64,000 nt of DNA from Cordilura impudica (taxonomy: Eukaryota > Arthropoda > Insecta > Diptera > Scathophagidae). Location: assembly GCA_963682025.1 (NCBI GenBank), contig OY821517.1, positions 333,603,144 through 333,667,143 on the forward strand, read 5' to 3'. The notes beneath the pieces are model-generated. The model was not told where the DNA came from. It saw nothing but the letters and a program-made list of their open reading frames with translations, and ran no database searches. Positions 43,675-55,178 of the stretch are shown here, piece by piece. The stretch's first letter is position 1; each line of letters opens with the position of its first letter. The position numbers and the translations under genes were made by a program.

Positions 43675-44470
43675 ACCCCCCTGCGCGTACAGATGTTTAC
43701 ACATCAAAATTTTGGAGCCCATAAAATATATATATTTGTGATCCTTATAACAACAGGAGTTGATATAGCGATGTCCGTCTGTCCGTCTGTGGAAATCACG
43801 ATGGCGGCATCAATCGGGCAGCTAGGGTGCTCGCTGACAAAAAAAATGATTCATTAACATCCTGAAAAGTTTGCTATTTAAAATCGTCCAAATCGGTCGA
43901 TTAGGGCCCGAGATTTGAATGAAGAACTAAAAAAAGTCTTGAAAAAATATAATTTTCTATGTTGTTCTTGTCACGATCACGCCCTCAATAGGACAGCTAA
44001 GGTGATCATTTTTAGTGAGGATGATTCTCCAAGTTCATGGGAAGATTTCTATTTCAAAAATCATCAAAATCGGTGGAACAGGTCCAGGGAAATCTCTGAA
44101 AAAGTTAAAAAAAAAATGAAAAATATGATATTTCTATATTGTTCTTGTTGTTATTCTAAATGTTGTATTGTTGTCATGGCTGAAATTGTCTTTTTTGTGG
44201 TCGTTGTGGTAATAATATAATAAAAACTAACCCTTTGTACATTTTTTTTTATCAACTCTGGTAGAAAAATTTAAAAATTTCCTTTGTTTTGGCATCACTA
44301 AAAAAATTTATTAGATCATTTCTGTCATTGCCACGAGCCTGCCTGCAAACTTTCAGATCGATTGGGTCACGGGAAAGGGGTTAAAATCGATCCAGAATTT
44401 TTTCGACAAGCAGACACTACGAGTTAATATAAAGGGAGTAAAAATTCACCAGCATCTAAAGCAAATAATG
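43675..44470 (+). mobile_element. family M2, internal part right of the array
   Basis: After AGATGTTTACACATC (the complement of the word left of the array) the M2 core follows: GAGCCCATAAAATATATATA, GATCCTTATAA, GATATAGCGATGTCCGTCTG TCCGTCTGTGGAAATCACGA. A segment of about 130 bases is then loosely duplicated (43795-43920 and 43971-44110: CAAT.GG.CAGCTA.GGTG, AAATCRTC.AAATCGGT). The 101-codon frame 43915-44220 is not supported as a gene. Confidence 0.6.
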
Positions 44471-46715
44471 CTAAAATACCTAGTTGTCAATAAAAAATAA
44501 ACAATGTAATTTTAGCAAAAAAAAATTTTATGTATTAATTTATTTAAAGAGAAAAACTCAAAAATAACGTTTGATGTTGTATTTTTTGTGTGTAATATTT
44601 ACATACACATATTAAATAATACAAATAATATACATATATTTTATATATGTATATCCATAATAACTGCATGTTAGAAATAAATCGGTATATTATTTTATTT
44701 ACATAAATTTCTGCAATATTTTGTTGTGGGGAAAATACATTTCTTTTGCTTTAACAGAGTGTCACTTCATTTTGCTCAGCGTGACTATGCCACAGTAGAT
44801 AGCGCCACAATTTTTGTTCTAATAAGCTTTGCAATACATAGTTATTTCTATTTTAACATGAATGTCAAGATTTTCAAAAGGATATCATACAGCACAATGT
44901 TAAGAGTATACACGGGCTGGTCTTTTATTTCATACGTTTTTTCATTATTCTTTCACAAATATGAACATAAGTTTGGCATGTTAACTTTTTGTTGTCTTTA
45001 CAAAATAGAGCTACCGAGTTCATCAATGAGTTTTTTGCTTTCAAACCAGTTCTACATAGTTATATAGAATTATTATTCTGCTTTACCTACAAAATATCTG
45101 ATTGCGATTACATCTAATTTTTAAAAATTGTTTATAATTACTAAAGCATTATTATTCACATAAATACAAAATTGCACTTTTTAAATTTTCCATTCAAATT
45201 TTAGAAAATGTCAATTGTAAAAACTGGAACTAAAATTTCCAAAATTGAATTTCAGAAAATCATATCAAAACGTCGGAAATAATAATTTTAAATTTAGAAG
45301 ACATCAATTGCATCAAATTCCAAAAAAAAACACCAAATATGTTTACAATTAAAAAATGTTTACATTTAAAAAAAATATTGGCATTCAGGAGAAATTAATA
45401 GCTCTTCAGTAACTTCTTTTAACAATAGTCGAATCGTTAAAAAAAGAAAATAGCAAAATTATCAGTAAAATTTTTAAACGATATTCGCTATTGTTAAAGT
45501 CAGCTGTTGTTGTTATCCAAACGACAACCATTTTTGTGTTGTTTATTCAATCGATAAAAACTTAAATTTTTAGGTTGAAATGTCGTCATACATAAATAAA
45601 AATCATAAAATAGTGAAAATATTTTGCTTCTATTAAAAAACTTTTTTATATAAATAAAAAAATTAAATAGCATATTCAATTCATTATTTCATTTTCAAAT
45701 AAATAAACAGAAATATTAGTAAGCACAATAAAGATATTAAACATAAACATAAAATCATCCTGTCAAACACGAAGTAATTTGTTTTTTTCTATTCTTTGTG
45801 TTTTTCGCTTATTTTGACAGAGATGCCACTCGTTTACAATTTAAATAAATAGAAAAATATAGATGTCGACTGTCGTTAAGATGTCTGTACTTAGTGAATC
45901 ACTTAATCCTTAGTGCAAACAATAATAGCTGTCTATATATTTTGCGATTGTCGGATCGTTGAAATTTACAGAATCGGACTACAGAAAATATTGATTTAAA
46001 TTCAATGAATTTTAGAAAATCTCAAATGATATTTAAGAATTGCGAATACAAAAATTGTTACATAAATAAACGCAATTTGATGAGAATGTTATTTATATAT
46101 TATTTTTCACAATTTTTTTGGATGAAAATTTTAAGTTTTTCAGAAAATAAAGATAACAAATAATTTTATTTAAAATGTTTGGGACATTTGGTTTTTTGCG
46201 TATGGCATCCCTAATTTGATTATTTATTATTATTATAAATTTATTCTCTATGTTTTCCAAATATGGCAATATTTTAATAAAAAAGTTGAGAGAGCTTTTT
46301 TTTTGTGGTTATTTTGTTACTCCATCCGACCTATATGGCCGCAATGAAGAAATATTTGGCCAGTTAAAAGAAACTATACAGCCATCTCCAATTAGCACGA
46401 TTTAATGCATGTAGCCACCCTACACAACCATTAACTTTGCAATGGAGGTTAGGGCGAGCTATTTAATTAGCAAAAATTAAATTAAACGAGAAGTTATGTC
46501 ATATAACCGGAAACGCATGCATATAGGTATATAACCTAAATGCATGCCGATCAGCAACCACAATGACCAAAAAGCAAACACCGAAATAAATCCGAAATAA
46601 TAGAAAAGACGAAAACCAACCGAAAGAATTTGCTGAAATAATTTGGTATTAAGTTTAACAAATTGTTTACTTTTTCCAATATTTTGTTTACATTTATTTT
46701 CAATACTCAAACCGA
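44471..46715. other. AT-rich stretch without recognised features
   Basis: No repeat terminus or RNA recognised. A 113-codon plus frame at 44726-45067 (LHFAQRDYATVDSATIF, hydrophobic middle) has no known domain and is not called as a gene. 45480-45560 has somewhat higher complexity. Confidence 0.3.
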
Positions 46716-46772
46716 GGTGGAGGGTATCAAAGATTCGGAACAGCCGAATTTAACACTCTTACTAGTTTTAGT
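46716..46772 (+). mobile_element. family M2, 3' terminal fragment
   Basis: GAGGTGGAGGGTATCAAAG, the hairpin ATTCGG-AACAG-CCGAAT, then TTAACACTCTTACTAG. This is the best-preserved M2 3' end in the window and shows that M2 ends much like M1 (subterminal GGGTATC, hairpin, TCTTACTNG). Confidence 0.65.
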
Positions 46773-47595
46773 TTGGAATTTAATGAGGGGACAATAAGCC
46801 CTGCAAATCTTACCAACAAACTTTTTTCGTCATTTATAACACTAAAGAATAATAATGGTGGTCTATGAGTTTAGCTTTTAACTACTCTAAGTCCATTCTT
46901 TTTTCAATGTAATTAAATGTAAGTTTTCTAGTTAAGTACATGCTGCCGTAATGAACAGTTTAAGTTGCAACATAATTTTCTTCAATTTTCTTTTTAAAAA
47001 AATTTTATAATGTTTTTTAGCACATCAAACTGATAACATTAAAACTAAATTGCAAGTTTTAATATATTTTGAAATTAAACTTTCGCTGGATCATAATAAT
47101 ATTTCATTATAGCATGGAAAGTAGACAAAATGATAAAAAAAATGTTTTAATTTTGTTGGTGTCATCATCATTCATTGTTTTAACATCGTCATAGCATTGC
47201 AAATACTTATAATAAAACATTTGACGATAAAATATTAACTACACTTAAAATAAAAGCTGACTAAAAATTTTTAATTTATACCTCCTTGTGGTCAGAATAT
47301 TTTTTTTATATTCAAATACCGTTTAAAGTTCTCTTCCAATATATATTTGTATGTAAAGAATCAGAAATCTACACTGTTTTGCAATATTTTATTGTCTATT
47401 TTTGCCTACAAATAATGAATGTTGCAGAGCTCTTTAAACATGTGTTTTTATACAACAAAGTAATGTTGCAGATCGTTTTCGTAAATATATTTATAAATAA
47501 AACAAAATTGAGCAAAACGAAACCACTGCTTATATGTTATCTTTTTGATTTTCTAAACAGATCGACTTAGAATAACTGTGGTTTTTTTTACATAT
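46773..47595. other. AT-rich stretch; one diverged GCAACATT repeat
   Basis: 47380-47570 shares words with 53468-53630 and 54782-54957 (GCAA.ATT..T.GTC.ATTTTTGC, later AAAACGAAACCACT). No gene. Confidence 0.35.
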
Positions 47596-48025
47596 TTATA
47601 CCCTACACCATTATGTGTTCAGGGTATAATGTCTTTGTGCTGATCTTTGTAAATAGCAAAAATATTTGATATTTACCGATCAGCTCAGAATCACTTTCGA
47701 CTCAGAATCATTTTCTTAGTCGATTTAGCAATGTCAGTCCGTCCGTCCGTCTGTGTGTCCATATAAATCTTGTAGTCAAACTACTGGCGCAAATATTAAT
47801 ACGTGTTGATGAAATTTGGTATATAAGCTTCTGTCGACCATAGAATGAACGCTGTTAATATTTGTGTTCAGACCTAGTCCCCATACAAATGACTCCTACG
47901 AAATCGATTAAAAATTGCCACAAGATCTAAATTATCATAAAAACCTCGGTCAAATTGGGTTTGTGTATGTTTATTACATTCATTAATCATTAGTTCAAAA
48001 ATAAACCCTATAGGACAAAAAACAT
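47596..48025 (+). mobile_element. family M1 copy 4, left half (split by M2)
   Basis: Opens TATACCCTACACCATTATG with the usual M1 order and GTCCGTCCGTCTGTGTGTCC at about 47740. Stops after CCCTATAGGACA, where an M2 copy begins. The M1 sequence resumes at 49223. Confidence 0.75.
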
Positions 48026-48533
48026 AAAAATACCAAGAGTGTTAAATTCGGCTGGGCCTAATCTTTGATACCCTCCACCTTTTTCATTTTCAATTTTCAT
48101 TTTTAGTTTATCATTTTCTATTTTTCACTTTTCAATTTTCATCTTTCGTTTTTCATTTTTAGTTTTTAATTTCTCATTTTCCGTTCTTCATTTTCCACTT
48201 TTCATTTTTCATTTTCCCATTTTCGATTTTTCATTTTCCATTTTCCATTTTTCAATTTTAATTTTTCATTTTTCATTTTTAATTTTCCATTTTCCATTTT
48301 CATTTTTCATTTTTATATTTTCATTATCCATTTTTCATTTTCCATATTCCACTTTCCATTTTTCATTTTTAATTTTTCATTTTCCATTTTTAATTTTTTA
48401 TTTTTCATTTTCCATTTTTCATTTTCCATTTTTCACTTTCCATTTTTCATTTTTGATTTTCCATTTCCCATTTATCATTTTCCATTTTTCAATTTTCATT
48501 TTTAATTTTTAATTTTCCATTTTAAATTTTTCG

Positions 48534-48564
<31 letters not shown>

Positions 48565-48650
48565 TCCATTTTTCAATTTTAATTTTTTATTTCCCATTTT
48601 CCATTTTCATTTTCCATTTTTCATTTTTAATTTTTCATTTTCCATTTTGC

Positions 48651-48682
<32 letters not shown>

Positions 48683-49222
48683 CCCATTTTTCAATTTTCA
48701 TTTTTCATTTCTCATTTTCCATTTCTCATTATCCATTTTTCATTTTCCATTTTTAATTTTTCATTTTCCATTTTCATTTTCCACTTTTCCATTTCCGATT
48801 TTCAATTTTTCATTTTCATTTTTCATTTTCAATTTTTCATTTTCAATTTTCCATTTTTCATTTTTAGTTTTTCAATTTTCAATTTTCATTTTCCATTTTT
48901 CATTTTCCGTTTTTCATTTTCAATTTTTCATTTTCCACTTTTTATTTTTTATTAATTTTTAATTTTGATTTTGACGATTTTAAATAGCAACTCCTTTGGG
49001 ATGTTAATAAAGGATTTTATACAATAACGAACGGTCTAGCTTAGATATTGACGTCGTGATCGTGATTTCCACAGACAGACAGACGGTCATCGGTGAATCA
49101 ACTTCCCTTATTATAAGGATCAAGAAAATATATTTTTTTGGGGTCTCAGGAATTTATTTCGATGCGTTACAAACGGAATGACAAACCTATATATACCCTC
49201 TGCCACTGATGTGTGGAGGGTG
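48026..49222 (-). mobile_element. family M2 copy with pyrimidine-rich array, inserted in M1
   Basis: The minus strand opens at 49222 with TTTACACCCTCCACACATCA and GGCAGAGGGTATATATAGG, has GACCGTCTGTCTGTCTGTGG AAATCACGA near 49075, AACATCCCAAAGGAGTTGCT, then the array at 48080-48960. It ends GGTGGAGGGTATCAAAGATT, a decayed hairpin GGCCCAGCCGAAT, and TTAACACTCTTGG near 48030. About 70 bases of the host M1 copy are missing at the junction. Confidence 0.75.
48080..48960 (+). repeat. (CATTTTYC)n pyrimidine-rich degenerate array
   Basis: Almost all units are CATTTTT, CATTTTCC or AATTTTT in irregular order, about 880 bases, nearly free of G on the plus strand. It resembles the degenerate left edge of the 1195-2155 satellite. 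The 102-codon frame 48647-48955 (FHFPFFIF repeats) is a by-product. Confidence 0.9.
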
Positions 49223-49512
49223 TAAAAATATTGCACAGATTTTTCTCAAATTCCTTTTGTATATGTTTTTTCAAAAAATAAGTTACCTTAACAAATATTG
49301 TCAGGATCGGTCCATTTTTCGACCTAGTCCCCATATAAATATAGTATCCAATATGAACTTTTTCATATCCGAAGGCAAAAAAATTAATAACAATGCCACT
49401 CAAATTTGGTTTATGCTTATTTTCTATATCCAATTAGTTGGACCTAAGAGATAGCGTCTCTAACCACATGGTATTGGTATCGTATAATCGGTATAATAAT
49501 AATTTTCTTGTC
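49223..49512 (+). mobile_element. family M1 copy 4, right half
   Basis: AAATATTGCACAGATTTTTC through ATCGTATAATCGGTATAATA ATAATTTTCTTG. The 3' palindrome is degraded (second arm lost). Confidence 0.7.
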
Positions 49513-50142
49513 TTATATTCAAGTACTTTTAAGAACTCTCTTGCAAAATACAGTGAACTCCCGGATACGTGAATATTCAGAAACAGGAACACTTTTCTTA
49601 CATTCACTATTCTAAAACTTGAATAAAGTTCGATAGTTGTAAAACGTGCGAAAAAATTTTTTAAAAATATTTATATTTTTATAAGCATTTAATAATTTGG
49701 AGAATCTCCAATTAACAATTTCACCACTTATAGTAAACACCTTGCTTTACATTAGGCGGAACATTTAATTTTTAGTTTTCCAGTGAAAGTTATAATGAAT
49801 GCGTCTTTAAGTGTTAAATGTTTTAAATATAAGTGAATTTGTATTTTTGAAATATGTGCATAAAATAAAAATTAGATATTGTAGAGGTTCTAGTAATACA
49901 GGTTTAGTCCAAAAGTACAATGTCACAACGTCGATAATTTGTGCCATAAAACAAGAAAGGGGCCTTTAAAAAAGCTCCTTTGTTCTTCTAGAAAGTGTAG
50001 TGTTTCTAAGATTGGAGAAAACTCTTTACAAGTGGAAAAAATAGCTGTTTCTGAAAAAAAATTTAGATTCTGATACCCTTCTTTTTATTAGAATTTAAGA
50101 CAAGTTTGATATATTGTAGACATTCATGACTTCTATAAAATA
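49513..50142. other. AT-rich stretch without recognised features
   Basis: No gene, RNA or repeat terminus recognised. Confidence 0.3.
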
Positions 50143-50600
50143 CAAAGTTCAGAAAATACACACATCAAACACATAATGTTCTGTTCTAAAACAACCAACA
50201 CATATTTTTAATTTCATGTCAATTATGTGTGTTTCTAAATTTTGTACTTTGCCGAACACAATCATGAATGTGTTTCGTTTTAATACTTGATTGTGAACAC
50301 GAACATGTTTCTATCACGTATTGCTTTATTCGAACACACACAAACCACACAGTTTCGAGTGTAGCTATATTTTAATATCGTGTTCTGTTCGTGTTCTCAA
50401 AAAAAAAAAAAAAGGACATGTTCGTGTTCACAATCAAGTATTAAAACGAAACACATTCATGATTGTGTTCGGCAAAGTACAAAATTTAGAAACACACATA
50501 ATTGATATGAAAATAAAATATGTGTTTGTTGATCTGAGCTGTGTTTGTTTACATATATGTACGAGTTTTTTATTCAGTGTGTGTTTTTTTCTGAACTCTG
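50143..50600. mobile_element. 458-bp long-inverted-repeat element, hAT-like
   Basis: Ends CAAAGTTCAGAAAA and inverted TTTTCTGAACTCTG. Inner arms of about 120 bases (50184-50308 and 50418-50535) are inverted copies with few mismatches, around a ~108-base loop. The flanks ATAAAATA and ATGAAATG agree at 6 of 8 positions, which is compatible with an aged 8-bp duplication. CA(R)AG ends and 8 bp fit the hAT superfamily. No transposase. Confidence 0.7.
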
Positions 50601-51119
50601 ATGAAATGTGATTCTGAGACATATTTCCTTTACGTAATGCTCTGATAAATATTTCATATAGATAAGCTCTTAAATAGTACTTTTTTTTAAAAGAGACATA
50701 TCTCGAAATTTGCGACCAGAATCTGTAAATATTTATAAAGAAGAAATATCTTAAAAACTGAGAATTTTTTATTGAAAAAATGTTTCAAAACATTCAGAGT
50801 TTATATTATTAAAGTTTGTTCAAATGCTTAAAAAATAAGATTATGATTTATAATCAGTAATTTTATTTAGAGAAATAGTATTATAATCTAAGAATTGTAA
50901 AATATGTTAAGATGTTAAAATCGGAAAATTTTGATTTGCAAATAAAGTCTAAGAAAATTGCCTCTGAATCAGAGAATTTTTGTAAAAATGATTTTTTTAA
51001 ATTCCGTTTTATAAAAATCATAGCTGACCCGCCAAACGTTGTTCTGCCTATAACACTTAATCTGGGGATTTGTTTTAATAAGTATTTCAATTACGGAAGT
51101 CATTTTTTCAAATGAGAAT
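50601..51119. other. AT-rich stretch, possibly the 3' part of the Helitron remnant
   Basis: Nothing recognised before 50880. 50880-51119 may be the degenerate end of the helicase-bearing Helitron upstream on the minus strand. Confidence 0.3.
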
Positions 51120-51515
51120 GAAATGAAACTCAATATGTTATTTTAAATGTTTCTCCATTGCCGGCATATACCGTTTGGCTTACCAATTCTGGACCAGGCT
51201 ATATATAATTTACCATGACCGAATCATGAATTTTCAAATCCAAGCCGCAGACTTACATTGTCTGACATTGAGATTTGTTGATTGGCATTGCATATGCCAG
51301 ACGAATTGGGAATTGTAAAACTGTAAATGTAATTGGAGAATCTATTGGAATCATCGTGATTCTTGTCGTTTCAATAATATTACCCAATATTTTCTGGATA
51401 ACGAACCGTGTTCGCTTATACAATTTTAGTGCATTTAGGTTTCGAAGCAGTATAATTGTGATCCAACTTTCAAGAGTAAATTATGTGACCTGTCAAATCA
51501 AGTGAATTTAAAAAG
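51120..51515 (-). pseudogene. Helitron helicase (PIF1-like) C-terminal remnant
   Basis: On the minus strand from about 51515: LKVGS and an LRNLNA-like block (frame-shifted), YKRTRFVIQKILGNIIETTR near 51420-51360, IPMIPIDSPITFTVLQ, then FPIRLAYAMPINKSQCQT near 51310-51255, then VCGLDLKIHDSVMVNYI to about 51190. NGTR, the I.FPLRLAFAMTINKSQGQ block and the VCGLNL..P.FSHGQLYVA.SR block are the last motifs of PIF1-type helicases fused to Helitron Rep proteins, which unwind DNA in rolling-circle transposition. Here the CSR arginine block is lost and stops are present. The element's 5' terminus is only ~190 bases upstream (51706), so Rep and most helicase motifs are deleted. Confidence 0.8.
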
Positions 51516-51706
51516 TCACTTCGAAAATTCACTCTTTTTCTATAATAACAGATCATAGTATTCGAGATATTTGATATTAAGTAATATCTTCGTAAGGGAT
51601 GTCTACGTCCATTTATCCGATCCCTTCCAGTTACAACTCGACTACTAATATTAATAACAGATGACGTTACACATTTGCAAAGCGCTTCCTATTATAATAT
51701 TATAGA
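51516..51706 (-). mobile_element. 5' terminus of the helicase-bearing Helitron
   Basis: The minus strand at 51706 reads TCTATAATATTATAATAGG after an A, a close match to family H. It thereby ties the non-autonomous copies to a helicase-encoding relative. Confidence 0.65.
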
Positions 51707-51953
51707 TACTTTGTATGTGAAGAGCCACGCCTAGTGATCCGATACCGCTAGTTCCCAGCATGGCTACTCATACTAATAACCTGTGAAATCACGCAAGGTA
51801 TCTTTACTCTACCTTTATAATACTCAAGATATATAATATTGAAAATTCACTTTGTATGGGTGGTGACAAGCCCACTTACTTTTTCCATAAATTTTTCAGA
51901 TATTTTAATAGTTATTCTGCTATTCGGCGAGGCGAAGAGTTCAACAAATCAAA

Positions 51954-52760
51954 AACAAGTAAGAAAATTATAGTCGGTCTAGACCGACTATACGATACCC
52001 TATACCATGCGCTTAGAGACCCTATCTCTCAGACCCAACTAACTGGATATAGAAAATAAGCATAAACCAAATTTGAGTGGGATTTTTATTAATTTTTTCG
52101 GCTGCAGATATGAAAAAGTTCATATCGGATGCTATATCTATATGGGGACTAGGCCCAAAAATGGACCGATCCTGACCATGTTTGGTAAAGTCTCTTGTAT
52201 TTTGCAATTATATATACAAACAAAATTTGAGAAGAATCAGTGCAATATTTTTGTTTTTTGTTAGATTTAGGTGAAGATCGGGAAGCAGCTCTATATGGGG
52301 CCTATGACTAAGAGTTGTCCAATAGGGATCATTTTTGGACTACTGATTAATGGATGTAATATATACACACAAACCCAATTTGACTAAGATTTGTATGATA
52401 ATTTGGATCTTATGGCAATATATGTTGATTTCATAGGGGTCATTTGTATGGGGGCTAGGTCTGAACATGGACCGATTCTCACCAATTTCAATAGCGTTCA
52501 TGCCATGGCCGATAAAAGCTTAAATACCAAATTTGATCAAAATATATTCATATTTGCGACCTGCAGTTTGATTACAAGCTTTACATGGACACACAGACGG
52601 ACGGACGGACGGACGGACGGACATCGTTAAATCGAATCAGATAGTGATTCTGATTCGATCGGTATAATTAAAGATGGGTGTAGGTCAAATATTTTTGGTT
52701 GTTACAAACAGCAGCACAAAGTCATTATACCCAAACCACATAGTGGTATAGGGTATAATA
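51954..52760 (-). mobile_element. family M1 copy 5, the best preserved
   Basis: Minus orientation: CAAGTAAGAAAATTATA, the perfect palindrome GTCGGTCTAGACCGAC, ATACGATACCCTATACCATG at one end, CCACATAGTGGTATAGGGTATAA at the other. The GGAC microsatellite at about 52597-52622 is expanded to six or more units. 807 bp. Confidence 0.85.
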
Positions 52761-52832
52761 ATTAAAATCGGTCCAGCCATACTCAAGTTAAAAATAGTGT
52801 AAATAACCCGACTTTGTTTTGTTATATAGATA

Positions 52833-53200
52833 CTAGTATAGCCCAGCACTCGAAATTCGAGTGAAAATTCTAGAAAATATTATTTTTTCATTCAATTTAA
52901 AAATTTATGAAATTTTAAATGAACCTAAAGGTATGCTAATCAATTTAAGCAATTCACAATTCAACACATTGCGTGTCACACACAATTTAAATCATTCTCA
53001 TTAACAGGGTGTAAGGAATTATTAGAAATATTTTATTTTATATAATTTAATATATTTTTAAAACAGATTAAACATAAATTTTATCATTCTCAGCTTCTCC
53101 TCCATATGAACTATAACTATGACAATTTTCACACTCCTCCGTGCCCGCATATTGCTTAAAAAGGGAACTAAAAATTTACCTTCACGTGTTAATATATAGA
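52833..53200 (-). mobile_element. Helitron-like family H, long variant, uninterrupted
   Basis: CTAG at 52833-52836, palindrome CTCGAATTTCGAG (plus strand CTCGAAATTCGAG), and 5' end TCTATATATTAACACGTG at 53200. It aligns to both outer parts of the interrupted copy 33314-34257. Confidence 0.7.
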
Positions 53201-55178
53201 TTTAAATTTAAGAATTTTTCAGTAAGAAAAATATTTTCATATATTACTTTTATTGTTAAACAATAAATAAAATGTTTGCCACTGAAGTACAATGCATAGA
53301 TTTTGTTCTGATTGGTTCAATTTAATAGTAAATTAATAATTAAATTTTCAATCGTAAACATGAACAAATTCGAAAAAGTGAACACCCTTGACAAAAATTA
53401 GTAGAAGTTTCTGAGAGTTCACTGTATATGATAACTCAGATATGTGTCAGACATTTTTCTGCAACATTCGTTATCTCTTTTTGCATATAAACAATTAATG
53501 TTGTAATTATAAATGTTTAGAAGCAAAAACGTTTACAAACACTGTTCAGCAACACAATGCAAAGCGAAACAAAACCACTTGCTACTTGTATATTTTTTGA
53601 TTGTGGTCTCAAACGGTTAACTCTAAATTAATTAAGCAAAAAAGAAACTAAAATTAAAATTAAAATTAAATTAATGCTAGTTACAGGGTTGCAATACAAT
53701 AACTTTACTGTGATATTATTTTAAGCTGAGTACTTGTTATTAATATATGTTCAATGTAATTTTTATTGTTTATGTTGGATGTAAATTAAATTAATTTTTA
53801 AATGTGATAAATAATACTCATGTTACTGTAAGTTATTGTCATATATATAGTGTATTTTAAATTGTTTTAACGTGATGTTTTTTATATTAAATAGAATTTC
53901 CTTGAAAAAGTCAACAAAGAATTGACGAAACGTCGGAAAGAAATGTAATTTAAATGCAGTTTTATTTACATTAAAAATCTTAGGCCGTATTAGCTTATTT
54001 TCAAATAAAACAAACAAAAGGATATTAGCCAAATAACACAATAATAAAATACATTTACCCTAATTTTAGATGTTTATTTTTTGACGTGTAGTATTGTTTT
54101 TTTTTTATTAAATAATTAAACGAAAAACTGTAAAATCATAATTTTAAACACCGTTATTAACCATTCAAAAAGCAATAAAATCACATCTTAAAAAGTTATG
54201 ACTTTTTTTGGAGTATTAAAAGGTGAAATGTTTAACATTATATACCGGTCTTGTATATGATGATGTTACGTTGTGCAAATTAAATTCCCACAGCACTTCA
54301 TAGTTGCATCTCATTCCATCCGTTGCCTCCTCCACAAACTATTTTTGGGCAATGAAAGAAGAAACCTCCTCAACGAGTAATAAGGAAGTACAATATAAAA
54401 ACCTGTTGTGGAGGGATGTATAATAATAATATTAATTAAGAATTGCGTATAAGCCAGAGTCGTATAAAGGCAATTCATTGGAAGGGTTTTGGTTAGAGGG
54501 TTAGTTAACTCAAGTATTCTTATATAAGAAGGGGCTAAGTATAAAAATAAATATTATATGAGAGGTGTTTTATGAATTTATTTTTAATTTTCTAAAATGC
54601 CTTTTAAATATTTCTAAAACGAAAACTGTTTAGGACGCTGATGTATCAATTAGGGATCATTAACTGATACGGGCACCATTCTTAGATGTTTCAGAAAATC
54701 GATGCCAGTACTTTGCTCTTGTACTATTAATCGTCTCTTGCAATATTTTTTGAAAACTGAAAACTGCTACAAACAATTTTTTGCAACATTTGATGTTTAT
54801 TTTGACATACGTTTTGTTGTTTATTGGGAGGTTGAAACCTTTTTTTTCCTAAACATCAGTCCTGTTGCAGACCAATGTTCCTAAATATGTTTATAAATAA
54901 AAAGGTATACATACAAACACAGTAGAGCAATACAATCTGACGAATTCCTAATTGCACAATTTTTTTAAAAACGACAGAGATTATTTTTCCTCTTAATCAT
55001 TGAAATCTGCAAAGCGTTTCTTCTTCTTTTTTGTTTATCCTCCGCACGTGGGCGGAAATGACGAACTACTGAAAAAATACTAACCAAAAGTGAACGCTAA
55101 GGGAAATTTCGAAATATGGCAATTTGAGCGATTCTTCGCGAAGACTTAATAGAATTTTTTTTTGGCGATTTTTTATTT
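53201..55178. other. AT-rich stretch with diverged repeats, no gene
   Basis: Two GCAACATT-type repeat units lie near 53468-53630 and 54782-54957. 53895-53945 holds a SINE-tail-like word set (CTTGAAAAAGTC, GAATTGACGAAACGTCGG). 54300-54420 is of more balanced composition but has no recognised product. Confidence 0.4.

Noticed and set aside
44726..45067. 113-codon hydrophobic frame as a membrane protein
   Set aside because: No family resemblance, no splice or promoter context, and composition like the surrounding AT-rich DNA.
48647..48955. 102-codon Phe/His/Ile-rich frame
   Set aside because: It is a translation of the CATTTTYC array.
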